A DNA stretch of 34,719 nt, from positions 1-34,719 of the forward strand of contig FTLJ01000353.1 in the NCBI GenBank assembly GCA_900155495.1, written 5' to 3'. The notes under the pieces were generated by a model, which saw only the letters and a program-made list of their open reading frames with translations, was not told the origin of the DNA and made no database searches. Position numbers and translations under genes: made by a program. The stretch comes from Porogramme epimiltina (taxonomy: Eukaryota; Basidiomycota; Agaricomycetes; Polyporales; Polyporaceae). Positions 24,725 to 34,719 of this stretch are shown here, piece after piece (within the stretch, counting starts at the first letter, position 1; the number at the start of each line of letters is the position of its first letter).

Positions 24725-25268
24725 GCAGCCCCGCGGCGTCCCCGATCCCCGTCGATTTCTCCGTCCGCCCCCTGGAGCAGTGCAGGAGTGGAGGCGAAGT
24801 GGAGGGCAGCTTGTGGAGGGAGGAATGGACGTGGTCCGGGGAGCACAGCCCGCCCTCATCGCACTCGATACCTCGGTAGCGTACCCGCAGAGATTCTGGA
24901 CGGTCGTGCGTTCGAATTGTACAATTGCACCTTGCTTTCCTGCAGCCATGTGTGGATCGCGCATCGCGATCTGGAGTGCTCAAGACATGTGTTATATCCA
25001 CATCTCTGTCTGCTGTGGGCCGAGGAGGCCGTTTGGGGCAGCCTCGGGCACTTTGGCCCAGAGCGGGCCAGAGACCGCACGGAACGGCTAAGAGCCTCTA
25101 TTGACTCGGAGCGCGGATGGTTGTGGCGCATTTAGCAGCACGCTTATGTAATACTATGCTGCGATTAGAATACGCAAAGATCCCACCGTCATTCCCTCTC
25201 GCCGTCGGCCACCACCGCCCTCGTCCTCCGTCCTCCGTCTTACCCCCCATCCCCTTGTACTTGCCGCC
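24725..25268. other. Intergenic, LC8 3' region and BUD6 promoter
   Basis: This 544-bp stretch between two plus-strand genes has no supported gene. The last 90 bp before BUD6 are pyrimidine-rich. No clear TATA or CCAAT box was seen close to the start. Confidence 0.4.
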
Positions 25269-28200
25269 ATGTCCACAAGGCAATCCTCCTCACATACATC
25301 AAGAAGAGCGAACCCTTCCACCTCCTCAACCATCTCCGTCTCGTCCTCCCGGAGTGACCGCGATCGTTCGCGCCCGCAACCAAACGTAAGTGGTCTCTCT
25401 CCTTCGTCTGTTTATTTTCCTTCGAAGTCCCCCTTCGCGCATCGGCATCGTGGCATCCTCAATATTCCCAATGAATTTCTTGCTCCCCGGGCCTTGGAGG
25501 AGCATCGCGGCGGACTCATCATGGCGTTCAAGAGGGACACTCGGCCGTCTTCGTCTCGCCGAGTCGGACTGTGGCTACCTGCCCGCCTCGACCGCGTCGC
25601 CTAGGCCTTTTGCCGCGGACGTATCCCGAAGATTCCGTTAGGCCATATCTTCTGAACCTACTCGTCGCTGTCGCCGCCGATCCCTCCGCCGTAAACTCTC
25701 TTCACCATCTAAGATCCCTATCCTCCGTCTACCTTCAAACCACTCGGTAGCTCGGTTGGCCCTCTCCCTTTGCCTCTCTCACACATCGCTGGCGCGTCCA
25801 AAACCACCTCCATCGCTGTCTCCGCCGTACAGCTTCCGGCGTCGCTCCTTCACGCTGTGCACCGAGGTCCGACGCCGGAAGCGGACCGCGCGCGGCAGAA
25901 ACGCTGGGTGTGAACAGACGTGGACGTCGTCTGCACCCGCGCCCGCCCGTCCTGCAGGGGCCCTCAGAGCGGGCGACGAGCGGTGGGAAAGCTCGCGCGG
26001 GCCAGAGGCTGATGTGATCAGTGAATTTGCGTGCGTGCATCAGGTGCTGGGCATCCAGCACGTACCTATCAGCTTTAGCTGGCCGATAGGTGCGCCTTGG
26101 GTGTGCGGTCTTGCGTGCGCGCGTAGCCGTGTAGGAGCTTCAGGAGCTTCAGTGAAGTTGCGTTTCATTTCGCCCAGGCTCGCACCGGGCGGCGAGTGGT
26201 TGAGCACAATCTAGAGTTGCACGCGTCACCGGAGAACCTCACCCTTCTTTCCCTACGCGATCCCGGAAAAACATTTGCTGACCGTTTTCGCAGCCAGCAG
26301 TCGAGTCCGCCGTCACGAGATTACTGGTCTCGATCAAGGTCCTCCTCGAGTCCCTCACGCAATGGAGCAAACAGATTCTCGACGAGGCCCAAGTCAGTGA
26401 CGTCTACGTCCGACTGGGAAATGACTTCAATGCGGCCGTAGCGGCATTCAGTGGCTTCGGAATTGATATGAGGTGCGTACACGCGTTCTCCTGCCCGCTC
26501 CCCTATATAAATGCCCGCTCCAGCGAGCTCTCTTCTGTACCCGAAGACCTCCGTAACGTTCTCGAGGCTTGCCTCTCTGAAGAGGCTACGCCTCAAAATC
26601 TCGAAATATTCCTGCCCGAGGTACGCAAGATTATCACAAACCTCCTCCAGGGCCTGCGCGGGAAGCAGTCGATATACCGCCGCATCGTCTCGGACCAGAA
26701 GAGTTCGAACGGGAGCGACCGCGACTCGCGCTCCTCGCGCAGCACGCGGGAGGACGCCATCTCGCGGCAGCCCTCCCGCGGCCCCACCCCCTCCAACGAC
26801 GCGCCCCCGCGGAGCAAGACACCCTCCTCGCGGCGAAAACCATCCAATTCCGAGAACGTCCTCTCGCCCGCGGTCCCTAACGGCGCTGACGGGCCGTTCA
26901 TCGGCGGCTTTGCGGTCGCCGCCGACGACGCGATCCGCCCCTCCCGCTCATCGACCCCGATCCAGCCCCGCCAGTCCCTCGGCCAGCCAAGCGCCGTGCC
27001 CATGCCGCGCGCCTTCTCGACCTCCGCCGCGGACCCCAACTTCCCGCGCGACCCGCGCAGCTACACAAACGGCTTCGGCACGCCCCCGCCCCCACCCGAG
27101 CCGAACGGGACGCCGCCCCCGCCGCCCGCACAGTCGGCCGTCCCGGTGCACGTGAAGCGCTTCTCGCTCGTCGACGCGCCCGTGCCCCCGCCGCCCGCGG
27201 TCGTCATCGTCGGCGGCGAGGCCACCCCACCCCCACCCGAGACGCCCGTGCTCGGGAGCCCGCCGACGGAGAGCGTCCCGCTCGAGCAGGCGCCGCCCGC
27301 GGTGCAGACCTCGCTCGCGGCGCTCAAGCGCGCCGAGGCGCTCGAGCGGCGCGCGTCCAAGCGTTTCTCGACGTACAACATCTCCAAGATGACCGGCGGC
27401 ACCGTGCGCGAGCGCAGCGGGGGCAGCGGCGGCGGCGGGGGCAGCGACCGCGCGGGCGGGGGCGCGGGGAACCGCCGCTCGCTGCTCGCGGCGAACGGCG
27501 CGCTCACGCCGGGGGACCTCGCCGCGCTCGCCGAGGACGGAGACGGCGCGAGCCCGCGCAAGAACCGCGACCGGACACGGTCGCAGCGCCAGCGGGGGCC
27601 CGCGCCGATCGTCGAGGGCGAGGAGCCGCCGCCGGTCCCGCCGCTGCCGAAGGCGCCGTCGCCCGTGCCCGCGGTGGTCGCCGCGGCGGGCGGCGGGGAG
27701 GGCTCGGGGCGCGCGACGCCCGAGGTGCGCGTGTCGGAGGCCGAGCCGGAGCCAGAGCCAGAACCGGAGGCGGGGAAGCCGTTCCCGGTGTTCCTGCAGG
27801 TCGGGCGGGAGGTGAAGAAGGTGGCGATCGAGCCGGGGATGGTGCTCTCGACGCTGCGGATGCTGTTCATGGACAAGTTCGCGTACAGCCCGGGGCAGGA
27901 CAACTTCCCCGCGGTGTACATCCGGGACCCGTCGAGCGGGGTGCAGTACGAGCTCGAGGACATGGACGAGATCAAGCCCAAGGTGCTGCTCTCGCTCAAC
28001 ATCGAACGTGAGTGTCCCGTATCTGGTGGGAGGCGCCGCGGCTGACTTGGCGGTTGCAGCGCTCGACCAGATCAAGCAGCACATCGACACGCAGATCTCG
28101 TCTCTGCAGCAGGACATCAAGGACCTCCGGACAGCCGTCGTGAGCAGTCGACGGGCGTCGACGATCATCGCGCAGCCGCTCGCGGAGAGCACGCCCATCG

Positions 28201-29381
28201 CGGTGCGCCCGCCAGACTCGATGTTCCAGTCCGCCGCACGGCGGCTGTCGCGCGTCAACATGCCCGACCTCACGACGCCGAGCAAGCCACCCTTGGGGAG
28301 CCCGACGCTGCCGTCCGGCCTGCCGCCAGTGATGGAGCCACTATTCCCGCAAATGACGGGCTCGACACTGCAGCCACAGATGACGGGGGCGTCAGAATAC
28401 ACGACGCGGGTCGTGTCGGACCTAAAGACGCAGTTCGACGAGGTGCAGAACCTGCGGCGGGACCTGGGGATCATGCGGCAGCTGTACACGGAGTTCATGA
28501 AGCAGACGAAGGAGAGCCTGGGCACGCTGCGGACGCAGACGCAGGGCGTGCGGCAGCTGGCGAGCGCGCAGGTGGGCGGCGCGCGGGCGTACATCGACAC
28601 GGGCAAGGCGAAGCTGGACACGCGGTCGTCGAGCGTGCTGACGCGGATGGAGGAGCTGCAGGACACGGTGGAGAACATCAAGGACGACGTGCTGAAGCGG
28701 AACGTGAGCCCGAAGGCGCCGCTGCTGCGGCAGGTGCGGGGCGACATCGACGCGGTCGCGGCGGAGCTGCAGAGCCTCAAGGACCACATCCAGACGGTGA
28801 AGCCGATGTGGAAGAAGACGTGGGAGGAGGAGCTGCAGAACATCGTCGAGGAGCAGCAGTTCCTGCAGCACCAGGAGGAGTTCCTCGAGGACCTGTTCGA
28901 GGACCACAAGGCGGCGGTGGAGGTGTTCGGGCACGTCGAGAAGGTGATCTCGCTGCGCGGGTCGGCGTCGGGCAAGCGGCGCGCGCCCGCGTACAAGCCC
29001 GCGCCGGCGGAGGAGGGCCACGGCGGGCTGACGACGGTGATGATGGAGATCCGGGGGGCGGCGGTGGACCCGGAGGCGCGGATGAAGGCGATCGCGGCCA
29101 ACGAGCGCAACCGCCAGAAGGAGCTCGCGACGCGCGCGGACGAGTTCCAGACGGAGCTCGAGGGCTTCGTTGTGGGCAAGAAGCTGCGCATGACGGGCGG
29201 CGCGGAGGAGGTGGAGCGCGTCCGCCAGCGGCGCAACGAGATCACGCTCAAGGCCATGTTCACCGGCGGCTCCGGCGCGGGCGCGGGCGGGGCGGGGTCG
29301 CCTGCCATGTCGGCGTCGGGGCTGCCCTCGCCCGTGGGGTCGCAGGCGGGGCTCGCGGACGAGACTGTGTCTTCGTCGTGA
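25269..29381 (+). CDS. BUD6: Actin-interacting protein 3 / Bud6 homologue
   Basis: Bud6 (Aip3) binds actin monomers and formins and promotes actin cable nucleation at sites of polarised growth. Four exons (25269-25385, 26294-26472, 26524-28007, 28060-29381) keep frame and give 1033 aa, longer than yeast Bud6 (788). The N-terminal domain (about 40-155) shows TAVESAVTRLL-like PAVESAVTRLLVSIK, DVYVRLGNDFNAAVAAFSGF and ITNLLQGLRGKQSIYRR. A long disordered middle (about 155-515) has polyproline runs from residue 284, a Gly-rich run and an EP repeat. The conserved Aip3 core starts at PVFLQVGREVKK (about 519), continues with PAVYIRDPSSGVQYELEDM and NIEPLDQIKQHID, and then a long coiled coil (about 594-900). 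The last 80 residues are Gly/Ala/Ser-rich. The first intron, 908 nt, is far longer than any other here. It lies downstream of LC8, with no sign of a shared transcript. Confidence 0.9.
25386..26293 (+). other. Unusually long first intron of BUD6
   Basis: The intron has a consensus GTAAGT donor and a TTTTCGCAG acceptor, giving 908 nt, while every other intron placed in this window is between about 35 and 230 nt. It contains an inverted repeat at 26064-26091 (acctatc and gataggt, with agct-tt-agct inside) and a perfect tandem aggagcttc at 26133-26150. Short open frames inside lack motifs. It could hold an unrecognised exon, an alternative promoter or a noncoding RNA; exon joining across it gives a good protein without extra exons. 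Confidence 0.6.
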
Positions 29382-30371
29382 GGACCGATACCCATTCTGC
29401 TGGTCGGCCGGTAGGGCTTGTGCTGTGTTAGGGACAGGACAGTGGGGACTGCCGTCGTTCGTTCGTTCATGATCTTAATGTTTGCCCACCCACGCTGACG
29501 TTCGCTCGTTTTTATAATTCGCTCGTGCAATCTGTTTATTTCGGCTCCCGTCTCGTGTAGAGTACTGCGCGCCCGCATCTAGTGTCTATTGTAATCTCTG
29601 CATTTTCGTCCGTCATCTGCATTTCGTCGACCATCATCGACCGCATCGATCTCGCGGGGACGGCGGGATCTTTGGGAAGCGCGACGGTGTTCTGGGATTG
29701 CCTGGACGCGAGATTGCGTGCGATGGAAGTTCGCGAGTGCTGACACAGGCGGACTGCGGTGCGGGGTGGATGCGCGGATCTTAGATACGGTGGCCATGGT
29801 GCAATCTGCATACCTTCTTGTGGGATCCGGAACAAGCTTAGCTGGCGGGGAAGAGATCGGACTCGGCGCTCTGCACACAAGGCTCTCTGGCAACGGCGCA
29901 CACCGTCCCCACCATCGAGGACGGCGTTCGTCGGGGTGCGGCCGTCGGCGACGTCGATGATGGACGCGGTCCAGGCGTGGATGATGGACAGAAAGAAAGG
30001 CAAAGCGTGGGAGGGTCGCGTCCCCGTGATGCACGCGTTGGCGGGGTACCCAAGCGCCCGGGTAGATGTCTAGTGCTATCGCGTGCTACAGACTGCCCAC
30101 CGCTACCCTGCGTCCGAGTTGTGGTCGACGCCGTCCGCGTCCTGCCCTCTCCCTCCATCTCCCACCTGGACACCTCCCCTCACCCCCCGCCGTCCCCCTC
30201 CGGTCCTCCGCCGCCCGCCTAGTCATCGTCCACGCTCTCGGAGCCGGTCAACGACAGTCGCCGTACTCGGAATACCACTTTGTATGTATGTCCGGCGCAC
30301 CGCCTCCTCTTTCAACAGTGCCACCCTTGCTCACCCGCACGCGTCTTGCCCTTCACCCCCACCCCCAGACC
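29382..30371. other. Intergenic, BUD6 3' region and upstream region of the unknown gene
   Basis: A cgttcgttcgtt microsatellite lies just after 29450. A minus-strand frame at 29536-30034 is open but without motifs. The part from about 30130 to 30371 is pyrimidine-rich leader-like sequence and stays open in frame with the downstream gene, so a longer N-terminus (from 30288 or 30066) cannot be excluded. Confidence 0.4.
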
Positions 30372-32204
30372 ATGTCCGTCGTCCAAGACGTCTTCGACGA
30401 CCCTCGTCACCTTCCCCGCTCGCCCAGCCGCGCTGGGCACCGGCCAACGTTGCAGCTACAGCGCACTCATGCCAGCTACAACATCCACCTCGACCTCCCA
30501 CCCATTCAAACCGCCGACTTGCCCCCGCTCGACGGCGACGCCGTCAGCAGCGCGAGCAGCAGCGATTCCGAGGACGACGTCAAGGTCGACCTCGCGCCAC
30601 TTTGCCCCCCCTCGCCGCCCTCCCCCGCGTCCCCGCTCAGTGAGTCCCCCAGCTCCGTCTGGTCGTCTTCCTACGACTCCGAGGACGAGTGGGACCGCCG
30701 TGGCGACCTCTCCCCTGCATCACTCCCCTCACCCCCTGCCCTCGGCACTGTGACTACTGCGTCCTCGTCCTCCTCTTTGGACACCCCCGAGTCGGATTCC
30801 CCGCCCCCTTGGCCACCGACGCCCCAGTTCCGCCCCGAGGCGCTCTACGAAGCACGCCAATGCGCGCACTACGGATGGTCGAATAGTGCCCTCTCCGACC
30901 TCAAGGCAATGCTCTGGCACCGCCGCCAATGGAACTGGTGGGCGTACGACGAGGACGTCCGGCTCTGCGCCACATACGCGCCTACTCCGCCCTCCTCGTC
31001 CTCATCCTCCTCCTCCGACCCCGACTTTGACGACACCCCCACCTCCATCTACCTCCCTGCCCCGCCCACGCTCCCCCGCTCGCGCCTCACTCCCTGGCTC
31101 AGTGCCAACGGGCGCGTCCTCCCGCCGCCGCACCACATGCGCGCCTTCCCGCCCCTCCTCTCCGTCCCCGCCCCGCGGCCGGCAATGCCACTCGAGCGGC
31201 TACAGCGCTTCGACCCCCGCACGGCTGTCTTCCCGCGCATGGGCGACGTCGCAGATCTACGCGACCCCGCATGCGAGCGCTCGGACCGCGCGTTCCTCCA
31301 CTGGCCGACGTACGGGCTCTCCAAGTACCTCTTCCTCGCGGACATGCTCCGGCGCGAGCGCGAGCTGCGCGACGGCCCTCTTCCGCCGCCACCCTCCACA
31401 GAGCCTCCAGCGGAGTCTTGTGCTTCAGCCTCATCTCCGCTCTGCGCTCCTTCCGCCGCCGCGGCTGCAGAGGGCTCCCTCGTGGATCCTGACACTCTCC
31501 CAGCAGCGTCCTCCGCGAATGAACCGGAGAACAATGGGCTCTCCCCGGGCATGCTGCTCTCCACGCGCCCATCAGAGACCAGCTGGCGGGACCGCTGGGC
31601 GCTGCTCATGCGTGTCTTCCCGCCTCCGCCTCCGCCCCCCGCAGAATGGGGCACCGCGCCGCACGCGCCCGCGCCTCCAGAAGAGGCCCCCGCACCCATA
31701 GACGGGGAAGATGCGAGCCCGTTCGCGTACGCGCCTCCCCCGGACGACGACTACGCCGCATACCCAGATGGGGACGCGGACGCGGACGCGCAGCCGAGCC
31801 TGAGCGAGAGCCTCGCGACAGGCGAGGAGCTCGCGCAGCTCGTCGTGCAGCTCCCTGCGCCACGGCCCGTGTCCGCCGCCGCCGCCACCCCCCGCGCTCC
31901 CTCGTGCTCGTCCTTTCAAGAGCCGCCCGCGCGCCCGCCGACGCCGTTCCACCGGCCGCCGACGCCCCTCCCCGCCGAGGACGCAGAGGGGCGGCCAGTC
32001 GTGCGCCTCCCGGGCGGCGCCCCTGCGTCCACTTCGGCGTCGCATTTGCGCGTGGAGAGCGTCGAGGGCGACGACGGGGACGCGGAGGGCGCGGTGCGGT
32101 TCAGCGTCGCCCCGCCCGCCGCGCGCCCCGGCTCGCCGCGGTTCTCGTTCATCGTCGGCGCGGCTGATGACGATGACACGGACACGGACACGGACGCGCT
32201 CTGA
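30372..32204 (+). CDS. Uncharacterised proline/serine-rich protein
   Basis: I do not recognise this family. From ATG 30372 one uninterrupted frame gives 610 aa; this start has a good context (agaccATGtcc) and begins non-repetitive sequence, while earlier in-frame starts lead into composition typical of leader DNA. Much of it is Pro/Ser/Ala/Asp-rich and probably disordered. Two compact, less biased segments look like real folded or binding regions: one rich in aromatics around LKAMLWHRRQWNWWAYDEDV (about 178-197) and one around FDPRTAVFPRMGDVADLRD to FLHWPTYGLSKYLFLADML (about 280-330). The N-terminus has ASYNIHLDLPPIQTADLPPLDGD. The end is acidic with a TDTDTD run from a gacacg microsatellite. 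No signal peptide or membrane helix was seen. It may be a regulatory or scaffold protein, but no function is assigned. Confidence 0.7.
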   Translation: MSVVQDVFDDPRHLPRSPSRAGHRPTLQLQRTHASYNIHLDLPPIQTADLPPLDGDAVSSASSSDSEDDVKVDLAPLCPPSPPSPASPLSESPSSVWSSSYDSEDEWDRRGDLSPASLPSPPALGTVTTASSSSSLDTPESDSPPPWPPTPQFRPEALYEARQCAHYGWSNSALSDLKAMLWHRRQWNWWAYDEDVRLCATYAPTPPSSSSSSSSDPDFDDTPTSIYLPAPPTLPRSRLTPWLSANGRVLPPPHHMRAFPPLLSVPAPRPAMPLERLQRFDPRTAVFPRMGDVADLRDPACERSDRAFLHWPTYGLSKYLFLADMLRRERELRDGPLPPPPSTEPPAESCASASSPLCAPSAAAAAEGSLVDPDTLPAASSANEPENNGLSPGMLLSTRPSETSWRDRWALLMRVFPPPPPPPAEWGTAPHAPAPPEEAPAPIDGEDASPFAYAPPPDDDYAAYPDGDADADAQPSLSESLATGEELAQLVVQLPAPRPVSAAAATPRAPSCSSFQEPPARPPTPFHRPPTPLPAEDAEGRPVVRLPGGAPASTSASHLRVESVEGDDGDAEGAVRFSVAPPAARPGSPRFSFIVGAADDDDTDTDTDAL

Positions 32205-34160
32205 GGCCCTGCCGCCTCCGCTCTTTAGGGGGCGTACGCCCCGCCCTCGTTTCCCGGACCTTGTACTATACCACCACGCACGCTTTCTTGTCGGATGTAG
32301 ATTATAACCTCTAGTATGGCCGGAACTTTAGTTGTACTGTACATAGCATTTACCGCACCCCACGGCCCCCTCCCGGGCCGCCCACCCTCCTTCCTTCCTT
32401 CACCCGGGTTCCCCACACGCTCGCTCACCCGCCCTCGCTGTCCTGTTGTTGTTGTACCCCGCTATCGAGCTGTTGTCGTCCGCAGACGGACACCCCGAGC
32501 CCCCGCGTGCGCCCAGTGCTTGTGATTTCGGCCCCGCGCAGCGCGGAAGCGGGTCGCAAGTCACCCCGCCCACGCCCCCATGCCCGCTGCAAAAACAGGA
32601 TCTGCACGCCCCGCATTCGCGCGCGTGCGTGCGCGCGTACATACTATACATATGACGCACTGCGCCGCCCCCGCCGCGGAGGTCGAGGTGCGAAGCCGAG
32701 AAGCCCACAGGCTCGCCTTCGCAGGATTCAGCGCGTGATTCCTCGAGAGGGGGGCCAGCACGCGCGCACGCGCGGATTGGGGCAAAGGTACTAGTAATGC
32801 CCCCGAGTGCGAGGGGTGCTCGCGCGCAGCGCAAGGAAGGAGCCCACGGCCGCCCTGCAGGATCCGCCGGACTGCACGTAAGCACACCTCCAGGCTGGCG
32901 AGCGGCCTGAGGGGGAGTAGAGCGGGCAGAATCCAAAACCTTCGTAAAGACGCAGGGGTGGGCGCGGGAGGCTCACCTGCCTCGGCGTGTGACGCGACGC
33001 CTGCGCGCGCAGGCGCGTCTCGGGATCCAAGTGGCCAAAAAAACGCAGACGCAAGCGCAGGGCACGCGCGCAACCCCTAGGCTATCTGGCGAGGGCGCGG
33101 TGCCGATAGGGGTGTGCTACGGAGTACGTGCGCGGCGTGGCCTGTGCGATCGAACTGCGAGGTCCGGGTCCGAGCTCGTGGCTGACTGAAGACACGCGCG
33201 CTTCCAATGCCATGTATGTATGCGTGCGCGGTACCTGGTACTCCTGCTACTGGACAACAGAGAGTGAGCAGACGACTCGGCTTTCGGAAAGCGTGCTCGT
33301 GCGATAGGCAGCGCTCCGAATTGGACGCATCATCATAAAATTCCATGGTCGGCGTCGATAGTTGTGTGGAGGGTGGTGGGCGCGCAAGGCCCTCGGACGC
33401 GAGTAGGCAAGGGGCGGGTAGAGATGGATGATGGCTCGCATTTTCTCGCGCCTGTCCCCAGTCGACTTTTGAACGCCTTCGGCTTTCTGCGACGGATTCC
33501 TCGCAAGATCCCGCACGGCCTACAACAGTCAACTGTCGCCACATCCACCTACGACCGTGTTAGTAACCACGCGCTTGACGTTTTTGCCTGCCTGTCTCGT
33601 CCTCCGCCGGTACCCACCAGCGTGCGCTTACGCCCGCGACGCACGGTCCCGATCCCGCGCGGGTCGGAGGCGGGCTGGTGGCGTTTGGGCGGGAGGGGGC
33701 GATCTGCGGGGCCCAGGTCAGGGCGGGGATGACGTCGGCGGGGTGCGACCGGGCACACGCCGCGGCAGGCGTCGACGTTGGAAGAAGAGGAAGCCGCCGG
33801 GCGCGCGCCGCGGGCGTAGGCATCAGTGCGCTGTTCTGCGCCGCTCAACGCTCGCAGGAGGGCGGATACGGCGGGGATGCTTAGGGAGCGCGCCCCGAGT
33901 GCCCGAGAGACGTACGAGAGCTTGCACGGCTGACTGCGAAGCGCGATCGAGGACGCCTCGGGCCGCACGCGCGGACACTCCCCCACGGGGAAGAGTCAGT
34001 TAGCGGGACGAGTCTGGTCGGGTATTCGGGATAGAGGGAGTACGTGTAAGAAGGGAGATGGGCCTGTTTCGAGGGTGAGACCGATTGTGTGGCTCATCTT
34101 CCTGATATGTGACCAGAGCCTAGACGCACCGAGCCCTGCGACGGCACAGCATCCGCGGCC
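32205..34160. other. Gene-poor, GC-rich stretch
   Basis: Nearly 2 kb after the unknown gene contains no supported gene. It has alternating purine-pyrimidine runs such as gcgcgcgtgcgtgcgcgcg-like sequence near 32620-32640 and a C-rich tract at 32350-32415. Frames on both strands are chance-like in composition. The first 200 bp probably include the 3' end of the preceding transcript. Confidence 0.4.
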
Positions 34161-34680
34161 GGCCCTGCGATTGGCCCCCGGGGGCCGACGCACGCGATTG
34201 GCTGGAGGGGGCGATGGGATAGTCAGCGAGGGCGCCGTGGGACCTGGCCCAGCCCCCGCAGGCGGGTTATCTGGTCGTGGGTGGTGCTGAGTGTGGACGA
34301 GTGTATGGGCGGGGCGTCGGATGACGCAGGCGCGGGGGCGGGGAAGCGGGGGAGGGCCGAGGGGCTCAGAAGGCGCGAAGGGACGGAGATGGCTTCGGAC
34401 GGGTTCCATGACGCTCGTCCTGCGATAGGCCAGCGCGGGCGGCGGGGATTGGCTGGGGGGCAGGAACGACACGCGCCGCGCGGGATCTGGGCTGGGGCGG
34501 GAGGGGGGGACGGGCGGCAGAGGCTGGACCCTGGTCGACTGTGCTGATCGACCGCGGGCGGGGGCCTGGCCTCTCCCGGGCCTCGTCGTCCCAGTGGCCC
34601 ATGCCCGCCCAGTGCCATCGAGCTCAGCCTCGCTCGGCACGCTATATAGCCCTCCGACCCCTCCCTCCACTCGTCCTCTG
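34161..34680 (+). promoter_or_regulatory. Probable promoter of a gene at the right edge: CCAAT boxes and TATA box
   Basis: Three inverted CCAAT boxes (attgg at 34170-34174, 34197-34201 and 34448-34452) stand in similar surroundings (gcgattgg, gattggctgg). A TATA box lies in the perfect palindrome gctatatagc at 34641-34650, followed by a pyrimidine-rich run. The layout, TATA about 35 bp before the first ATG at 34681, suggests transcription starts near 34680 with the real start codon at 34700, 34712 or beyond the window. CCAAT boxes in this arrangement bind the Hap/NF-Y complex in fungi. The downstream gene is not visible. Confidence 0.5.
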
Positions 34681-34719
34681 ATGCCCCCCCGCCGCCCCCA
34701 TGCTTTCCTGCATGTCCCC

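Noticed and set aside
26948..29578. A very long open frame (876 codons) on the minus strand opposite BUD6
   Set aside because: It mirrors the GC-rich third positions of BUD6, has Arg/Ser/Leu-biased composition and no motif; the plus strand encodes a recognised family with consistent splicing.
29536..30034. Overlapping minus-strand frames after BUD6
   Set aside because: Open but without motifs and rich in Arg/Pro; more likely BUD6 3' region and intergenic DNA.
33996..34670. A 224-codon minus-strand frame near the right edge
   Set aside because: Pro/Arg/Ser-rich with no motif, and it overlaps clear plus-strand promoter elements (CCAAT, TATA).

Overview
This is fungal nuclear DNA, most likely from an agaricomycete (mushroom- or polypore-type basidiomycete). 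The genes carry many short spliceosomal introns, mostly about 35-105 nt with GT..AG borders. The DNA is GC-rich, spacing is compact with both strands used, and protein families such as a fungal NACHT STAND protein, a GMC oxidoreductase, a siderophore transporter and a Bud6/Aip3 protein point the same way. All exon models were built by hand from frame, splice sites and family resemblance. No rRNA, tRNA, CRISPR array or intact transposon was seen. Two N bases at 303-304 mark an unresolved spot in the assembly.

Left part (1-10.7 kb): about 2.2 kb without a convincing gene (a degenerate tandem repeat at the edge and an AGAATC-rich array at 1837-1977). Next come a divergent housekeeping pair, the mitochondrial glycine-cleavage T protein GCV1 (minus) and the ER dolichyl-phosphate glucosyltransferase ALG5 (plus). 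A secreted, probably GPI-anchored GMC flavo-oxidoreductase follows (minus), then about 2.1 kb of gene-poor DNA ending in a perfect 11-bp inverted repeat.

Middle (10.7-23.2 kb): a NACHT NLR-like protein (plus) whose C-terminal module is tandemly duplicated, each copy split by a 60-nt intron at the matching site; no WD40 or TPR tail follows. Convergent to it is a monocarboxylate-type MFS transporter (minus). Divergent from that is an AXL2-like type I membrane protein with cadherin-like repeats (plus). Downstream lies a 14-exon siderophore-iron MFS transporter containing a 9-nt micro-exon, with an SreA/Urbs1-type GATA site upstream.

Right part (23.2-34.7 kb): dynein light chain LC8, then a BUD6/AIP3 homologue with an unusually long (908 nt) first intron, then a proline/serine-rich protein of unknown function, then about 2.5 kb without a gene. 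The window ends in what looks like the promoter (CCAAT boxes, TATA box) of a gene starting at or beyond the right edge.

Functional reading: most genes are unrelated neighbours. AXL2, LC8 and BUD6 all touch cell polarity or cytoskeletal transport and lie within about 12 kb. The items most worth attention are the NLR with the duplicated module, the GPI-type GMC enzyme, the iron-regulatory site before the siderophore transporter, and the micro-exons.
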